Positions 58,078-64,000 of a stretch of 64,000 nucleotides of DNA are shown here, one piece after another. The translations under genes and the position numbers were made by a program. Source of the stretch: Dichotomocladium elegans (Eukaryota > Mucoromycota > Mucoromycetes > Mucorales > Lichtheimiaceae); assembly GCA_025716815.1 (NCBI GenBank), contig JAIXMN010000008.1, positions 1,116,001 to 1,180,000 of the forward strand, written 5' to 3'. Within the stretch, counting starts at the first letter, position 1. Each line of letters opens with the position of its first letter. Under the pieces are notes generated by a model. That model was given only the letters and a program-made list of their open reading frames with translations, searched no databases and was not told where the DNA came from.

Positions 58078-59420
58078 ATGACGACGCTTTTCGTATACGG
58101 CGACTCTTTTTCCGGTCAGTTCTCATAGAAACCACTCTCTGTATCTCGGTTTCATGATGCTCACACCCCTCCTCTCGTCTTTTTTTGTTTCTCTGCTAGA
58201 CTCCAACGATGGAGCACGTCAGTCCAATGGCCCGCTGTGGAGCGAGAACCTCGCGAATGCATGGGATGCTACGCTGAAGAGCTATGCCGTGAACGGCGCC
58301 GTCACCTGTGCGAAGAAGAACGCACCCTCGGATCTTTCGAAGCAACTGCGGGCGGCGAGACCGGCAATTGAGGCAGCCGCTGCGGCGAATGAAAAGAACA
58401 TCCATGCAGTTCTCATCGGCAATACGGATGTTGCAGACCTCTCGGGTAAAGACCCGCCCCCCCAACCGCTGCACACACACACAATATATACAAAAGAAAT
58501 TGAAAGCTCACATGCGACCCGTAAACTAGACCGATCTACCAAGATTGACGCCTGGGCCGAATGTATCAAGGATCATGTGGTACAATTTTCTTCTTCTTCT
58601 AGAAACACCCCCCTCCCCATCATTGGGATTGCAGGCAACTCAAAAATTCACCCCATTCGCTCTCTCACCTAGCTCGAGTTGCACCGTCTCGATGCAAACG
58701 CCGACATCATCCTTGTCGGACTCCCACCGCTCGAGTTTGCTCCGTTCTTCTCCAACAACACCGCAAATCAGTCCATCGTTAAGCAACGCACACAACGACT
58801 CAATGTCGCGCTGGAGGATGGCGCCGATACCTGGCACGCGCAATTCATGGACATCTATACTGTCTTTGGCTATCTCCTCGAGGACCCTGCAGAACACAAC
58901 ATCAAACACGTCGAGACCGCCTACTGGGAAACTTGCCAGGGCCTATGCCAAGATCCTGTGGACGATTATCTCTGGTACGATCGGATTCATCTGACAGGAG
59001 GTAAGGAATATATCATAAGGGCTAGTCCAAAAAGATCCCTCCCATCGACTCAACACGAACAAACGCTTGCTTCTCGCGTTTCCCTTGCTCCCCCTACCTC
59101 ACTACTCTATGTTAGCCGGACACCGTGCCATCTCCAAAGAAATCATCGAAAGAATGCCATATAAAGCCAAGGAGATCACGCCTCCTCATCCTCCTGCTGC
59201 CGCGGCCGGCAACCATGATGCATCCTCACCCTCAGATCAACAACTCGGAAGCAAGAGTGCTTTTGACGGTGACTACCACTTCTCGAGCTGGATTCTCCTC
59301 GCGGTCGTGTGCATCTTCATTCTCTTCCTTGTCCGACCAGCACGAATTACCAACATGTTCCGCGCATATATGCGAAGCAGGTCACATTCGAAGCGACAAA
59401 CAGAATACTCTGTTGTATAA
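58078..59420 (+). CDS. Tail-anchored SGNH/GDSL hydrolase
   Basis: Exons 58078-58114, 58200-58445, 58530-58579, 58673-59000 and 59116-59420 give 321 residues. The protein opens directly with MTTLFVYGDSFSD, so the GDS box is at residues 8-10 and no signal peptide precedes it. Block III reads IGNTDVAD, and the C-terminal catalytic pair is in LWYDRIHLTGAGHR. Relatives are plant and fungal GDSL esterases. Residues 278-293 (SWILLAVVCIFILFLV) form a single C-terminal membrane segment, followed by a 28-residue basic tail. The usual topology for such a protein would be a tail anchor with the enzyme in the cytosol. An unseen upstream exon with a signal sequence is the main alternative. Confidence 0.83.
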
Positions 59421-59582
59421 AAAGAACCCCTGTCATTCCTTTTTCTTCCCAAATTCGAGCATCCTAACAAGTCTACTATACCATTCCCACCTCCCCGTTT
59501 TTTTAAAATAATTAAAAAAGAACGCACCCCGTCAGTCCCCCCCCTTCCCCGGGAATCACGGGAGGGCGGCGTGGCGGGAAAT
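59421..59582. other. Short convergent intergenic region
   Basis: Only 162 bases separate the stops of the SGNH hydrolase and VPS9-domain genes, and the middle is C-rich (CCCCCCCTTCCCCGGG near 59540). The two 3' untranslated regions probably overlap. Confidence 0.5.
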
Positions 59583-62500
59583 CTAGCAAAGTCCTGCTTG
59601 CTTCATAACTGCAGCCATTCGTTTGTAGTCGGCCAGCAATTCGGCCACTTCGCCAATCTTCAACTCGTCCACAGACTTTATGTCCAAAAACTTCTGGATC
59701 GGCCCATCCATGCTGCCGTGGTTGTTGCTGTTGTTGCTTACAGAATGAATCAGTTGGGACGGGGCCTGGAGGAGCGCGCTGAGCGCATCGGGTCGTCGGT
59801 TGCGGTTCTCAATGAACCGCGAGCTCCACGAAGAACTGTCATCCCGCACCGAGTCCTTGCTGCTCGCCATGTCCTTGAGCTCCTTCTCCGTCACAGCCAG
59901 GGACCGTACCGACGAACTTTCTCCTGTCGCATCTGTCCCTGCTGCCGCAGCAGCTGATGATGTTCCCAACCCTTTACCAAACGCTTTTGGAGTATCTCGT
60001 TGCCATAAACGGCCAAGCCCATCAAACATCTTGTACGAATTATCGACCATCTCAGACATCAGCTTCAGTCCTCCTGCTTGAGCAGCATCGATGCTTAAAC
60101 TCCGCGGAGGATCCGAACTGGCCTTTGGTGGCGTTGGTGGCGAGTCATCTTGCTTATCAAGGTGCGGGTTATGGCTACAAGCACGCAGCAGGGTGAACAA
60201 AACCGTACATTACTATGTGCACCCGGATCATTGGATTGGCTCACGCTAACCTACCTAAGCACCTTCTCTGCTGATAATCCAAGCCCCACAAGGTTTGTCG
60301 TCTCGAGAAAAGACACAGCGGCCATCTATGGATGCGAAAAAACATGGTACATAACTATACACCAACTAATGCAGCTTTCCCAACCAACCAACCAACCAAC
60401 CCTCAGAGGACATACCATGTTTGTTAGACAATAACTCTCCTGGCCAGTGACCCGAGAGGGTCGTCTAAACCTTTGAATAAACCGCAGGTTCGACAAGAAG
60501 TTCGAAGGATTGGACTTGACGATGGAGAAAATCAGCAACGGCAATAAGACATCGGCGTTGGCTGCCCCGAGCATTTGGCTCTCCGGCCCACCAGAAACCG
60601 TGGAGCTCGGTGCGTCCCTTTCGTCATCTTCCGTCTTCGCTGGCTTTTCGCTAACAGCACTTTTGTCCAAAGGCTCTGCGGCCCCTTTTCCACTCGCGGG
60701 CGGTTTTCGATGTATCCCCTTTTCTTCGTCATTCACGGCAGATATGGCATGCTTCATTTCCTGCACCACCTCGGACTCCGTATCCAGCTTTGCCTGACGA
60801 TACTTTTCGGCATAGCCCTCAATTGCCTCTTTTTCCATATTAGCACCCTAGCCATGCAAATGTGCTGGCAATGAGACTGTGCATACACGCACACACACAT
60901 ACCAACAACAATCTGGTGCGTCCTGACTATGCCCTCGAGCTTTCCTTTGGCGTCCGGTATTGAGTTCAACTGCTGCAGCTGCATACCCGCCTTCTTGACT
61001 ACTGCATTGATATCCCTGATATCCGCATCATCCTCCACGATGACTCCCAGATGGGAAAGGCTAAGGTCCAGTAAGTTCAGTGCGGCAATTCTGGACTCCA
61101 ATGCCTCGTCTTGCAGGGGTTCATCCCCTCCAGGTGTCGAGAATAAGCTTGAAGCCTCAATTAGATCTTCACTCACCCTATCATTTTTTACTTCTCACTT
61201 TTTCTTTCCCCTAGTTACCAGTCATAGAGTTCAGAGCAAATGTACGCTTCGATCGCATCCACGCGTTCTTCGTCGTTCAGTTCGTCTGCAAGATCATCCA
61301 TGAAGTCAAGGAATTGGTCGCTCGCTGCGTCCAGGTTGCGGGGAGGACGGCGTCGGAACTTCTTGATAAAACTAACCGTCCGACGCGATAAAAGTGAGCA
61401 TCGTCACGCAATAGCATGGTCCATCTTTTTTTTGATATATATATATACGCTTCTACCATGTTGTTTGGCCCTTTTCCCTCCTCGAAAACCTTACTCTTTT
61501 ACTCTTGCATCGCTCCCTATCGATTCAGTAAATCGCACCGTAGTCGTGTCTGCAGTGCTCTTCGCGGTTTTTTCGTTGTTCTTGGCCCAGTCGGATATTT
61601 CAGTTCTCGAGATGGGTTTTTGAATCAGCATCGCTGTGACGGACTTGTCGTCACGCAGGGGAAGTTGAAGGTGATTATGCAAAATATTGTACTTTGGGCA
61701 GTCGGTTGTGATCGAAGAAGGATCGAGACTGAACGTGTCAAAAAGCGACCTGTTCCCATTCACTTTGTGTGAGAGAGCATATACATATATATATAGACGC
61801 TTTGGTCTTCCATATCTTACTTCTTGGTATGTATCCCATCAATCATAGAAGAAATATCTCGTTCGGGGGGTATAAGATCAATGGCAACGAACTGATCACT
61901 GCAGAACAATAAAGATATCAACGCTATATACATACACATGCCCTCTCGACAAAACAAACCTCTGAAAAGTACCGCGGATACCGCTTAAAGAAATCGCTTG
62001 GGATGGATCGGCTCTGTTTGGATAGACAATGACGTGGTCTTGGATAAACTCGCGATCGATTATAGCTGAAGGGTGCGAAGGCTGTGAAACAGGTAAAAGA
62101 AGGACAGCCTAGTGATAAGGAAGACGTGGGGAGAAGATGGCATAAAAAAAACGAATTACGATCATCATCCTTTTTTCATTGAAGATCTTGCTCTTTCTCT
62201 TGTCACACAGGAACACGAAGAGAGAGAGAAAGAGAGTTTTTACGCTGTTTCCTGACTATTATTTACCTTCTCCCCCAGAAGAAGATCTAGAACATCGTCG
62301 AATTCGCCATCGTCTGCAGCACGTAATCGTGATAGAGCGAGCATGCCCCATGAGTTTGCTGGGAAGGGTATGGAGAGCGATGAAGGCGACTGAGTGGACG
62401 ATGACCCGGAGGACGAGGAAAAGCTGTTGTGGAGCTTCGAGAAGCTCGGACGCTTTATAGACGGCCCAGAGGACGACGATGATACATGGAGCAGGGCTTC

Positions 62501-62626
62501 CGCACTGGCCATGCGTTGCAGAAAGTTAGCCGGCCGCTGTTTTTCCAGCTGCTGAGCATTCACATCCGAAGCAGCGAGGGAAGGATTGGTGGCATCTGGT
62601 TTTCGAAATGAATCGAATCGAAACAT
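59583..62626 (-). CDS. VPS9-domain protein, predicted Rab5-type GEF
   Basis: VPS9 domains activate Rab5-like GTPases on endosomes. Nine exons, 62626-62257, 62081-61960, 61891-61821, 61749-61495, 61371-61219, 61147-60907, 60847-60416, 60325-60255 and 60174-59583, give 768 residues. The N-terminal part is serine-rich, then SDFFKRYPRYFSEFVAIDLI. The VPS9 domain (about residues 275-570) shows ERVDAIEAYICSELYD, LESRIAALNLLDLSLSHLGV, LLPLLIFSIVKSNPSNFLSN, LRFIQRFRRP and ESYCLTNMMAAVSFLE. About 95 residues of low-complexity charged sequence interrupt the domain after HQIV. The C-terminal 195 residues are disordered, then helical. The donors of exons 1 (GTCAGG) and 6 (GTTGGT) are weak and chosen to keep conserved frame, so those junctions are uncertain. 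Confidence 0.82.
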
Positions 62627-63185
62627 ATGATTTTGAAGTAAAAAAAAAAGGTTAAGAAGAACCGGGGGTTGGGGGGGGGAAGGGGTGGATGTTTGTGGGT
62701 TGGTCGATGTGCCTTCCCTCATCGATGCTTTCTTTATACGTGTAGACAACCCATACGCCCCCCATTCCTCCCTCCCTCCGCCCACAATTGATAATAATAA
62801 GCTTACATGCAAACACCAATCTAGCATGTTGCATCCAATGCCTCCCTCTCGGCCCCCCCCCAAATCCCCTGAACGTCCATCGATTGAGCGGGGGTGCGGG
62901 ATAATGTGTGGTACAACAACCATTCCACTCCTTATTCCTGTCTTTGCTCTACTCAATGTTGGGGGGTGGGATGGAGAGCCATCAGAAGCCCAGAACATTT
63001 TTGTTATTATTATCATTCTGGCAGGTCGCATCCTACCAGTTCTTGAAGTCGCGTTCGCCCAGAAATCTTTGCGCATGATGACAAAGCAAATGGCCGAAAA
63101 ATGTCGCACAAGACTTCCATCTCTAAATGCTAGCCGGCTTTTTGCCTTTCCATCTGTACCCACTTTACATTCTGAAATGAGCAAT
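62627..63185. other. VPS9-gene upstream region
   Basis: It should contain the VPS9-gene promoter. There are G-rich and C-rich runs (62668-62690, 62855-62875). A long minus-strand frame reading into the first exon (63184-62627) is probably chance, because its composition is low-complexity and it lacks a conserved start. Confidence 0.4.
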
Positions 63186-64000
63186 CTATTTTTGTTTCTA
63201 CAAAGGGCAAGGTCATGGGGTTGATAAAAGTGGCTGTCCTGAACCTATGGAGTATGTCGTTGATGAGGAAATGTGCTCTCTTCAATCCGTCTGTTCTCAC
63301 ACAGAACATCTGCGTCGTCTATCTTGCAGTAGTAACCCTGACCTTGGTGCTAGGCGTATCTCCAAGCGAAAGGATACAGACATTCAGATGGAAGAAGCAG
63401 ACTTTAAGCGCGGCTACATAATGCACACCGACAGAAATAAGATCAGACTTTTTCAGACGGATGCTTGAGAAGGTCTTGAGCGCATCAGCTGTTGCAAATA
63501 ACTAGGAATCTATAGGTCAGTTCAGCGGTTGGCCTCACAATACGAAGAGGACGCTGACAGCATTTTTAAGAAACGTAGAGGCAGAGGCCGTCCGCGTATT
63601 CTCCGTCCATTGTCCTAGAGCAACTGCTGGACCAATTGCTCCAGAGACTGGACGGTCATGAAGTATCGAAAACGATACTCCATGGATTTATGCAACTTAT
63701 CATGGAAGAAGGCTCAGTTTCAGCCTGCAGACAGGAATCGTTATGGTGCATTTCAATTTTTCGATCTCAACGCCAATCCCCTATTGGGAGAATACCACTT
63801 GGTCGTGAACTTCCTATGCGACGATGTGACTTATATTTTCTGGCAGAGAACTTGACAATGTCTATGGTTCTGGTGTCGTTTTACCGTTTGCATATGCTTC
63901 AATATATCGCCAAACCCCTTCCGTGGAATCTCCTAATCATAGTGGGTGTTGAATCAGGCGGGGAAACCGTATCAAGGAACCTCGAAATATTCTCCTTCAA
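63186..64000 (+). mobile_element. Decayed Tc1/IS630-type transposase gene, copy C, cut by the right edge
   Basis: This is the fullest N-terminal part of the family in the window. In order it shows YKGQGHGVDKSGCPEPMEY with VVDEEMCSLQSV, then SKRKDTDIQMEEADFKRGY with IMHTDRNKIRLFQTD, a stop at 63466-63468, a frame with VQRLASQYEEDADSIFKKR, an AT-hook-like RGRGRPRIL, and VLEQLLDQLLQRLDGHEVSK with TILHGFM. Stops and at least one frameshift show decay. The DDE domain, if present, lies beyond the window. Orientation is opposite to copies A and B. Confidence 0.75.

Noticed and set aside
1..64000. CRISPR arrays, bacterial operons, integrated phage or viral genes
   Set aside because: No regularly spaced repeats, capsid, polymerase or integrase genes were seen. 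Short introns throughout show eukaryotic nuclear DNA.

Overview
The window is nuclear DNA of a fungus, most likely an early-diverging one (Mucoromycota, Mucorales-like). Fungal markers are an eisosome Pil1/Lsp1 protein, a Zn(II)2Cys6 transcription factor, an Ima1 inner nuclear membrane protein and an MPR1-type acetyltransferase. Genes are dense in short introns (2 to 21 per gene, mostly about 40 to 150 bases, GT-AG with two probable GC-AG cases), and the repeats are decayed Tc1/IS630 and pogo/Tigger DNA transposons of a type common in Mucorales. No operons, CRISPR arrays, rRNA or tRNA genes were seen. The assignment rests on sequence reading and recall of protein families, not on a search. All exon models were joined by hand, and every complete model keeps one reading frame from ATG to stop.

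Layout. 0-1.2 kb: first exon of glyoxalase II (cut by the left edge) and complex I subunit NDUFB8. 1.2-7.6 kb: gene-poor stretch with a decayed gene remnant, an internally deleted Tigger-like element with an intact CENP-B-type DNA-binding reading frame, and a Tc1/IS630 relic. 7.6-16.2 kb: chorismate synthase, a METTL23-like methyltransferase with a 10-base micro-exon, a GDP-fucose-type nucleotide-sugar transporter, a 160-bp MITE, and a secreted phospholipase B/GDSL lipase. 18.2-23.4 kb: a 22-exon diaphanous-related formin. 23.4-25.7 kb: two more MITEs and a 98-residue reading frame. 26.1-34.9 kb: Ima1, a His-rich membrane protein, a poly-Q zinc-cluster factor and Pil1/Lsp1. 37.2-45.4 kb: an alpha/beta hydrolase, a universal stress protein, an ABHD13/Bem46 hydrolase, an MPR1-type acetyltransferase and a PA-TM-RING ubiquitin ligase. 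46.7-54.3 kb: a short-chain dehydrogenase, RFT1 and the FG nucleoporin NUP58/NUP49. 54.3-58 kb: mostly gene-free, with a second Tc1/IS630 relic. 58-62.6 kb: a tail-anchored SGNH hydrolase and a VPS9-domain protein. 63.2 kb to the right edge: a third Tc1/IS630 relic.

The genes are mainly housekeeping genes of unrelated pathways and do not form a cluster. Several touch the endomembrane system and cell surface: nucleotide-sugar transport, dolichol-linked oligosaccharide assembly (RFT1), endosomal Rab5 activation (VPS9), PA-TM-RING ubiquitination, eisosomes, formin-driven actin assembly and two GDSL/SGNH hydrolases. The most notable observations are a run of phase-symmetric FH1 exons in the formin, micro-exons that encode catalytic motifs, two neighbouring alpha/beta hydrolases that both lack the canonical nucleophile serine, a membrane protein with a histidine-rich ectodomain, and a MITE family with Tigger-like ends next to a truncated Tigger reading frame.
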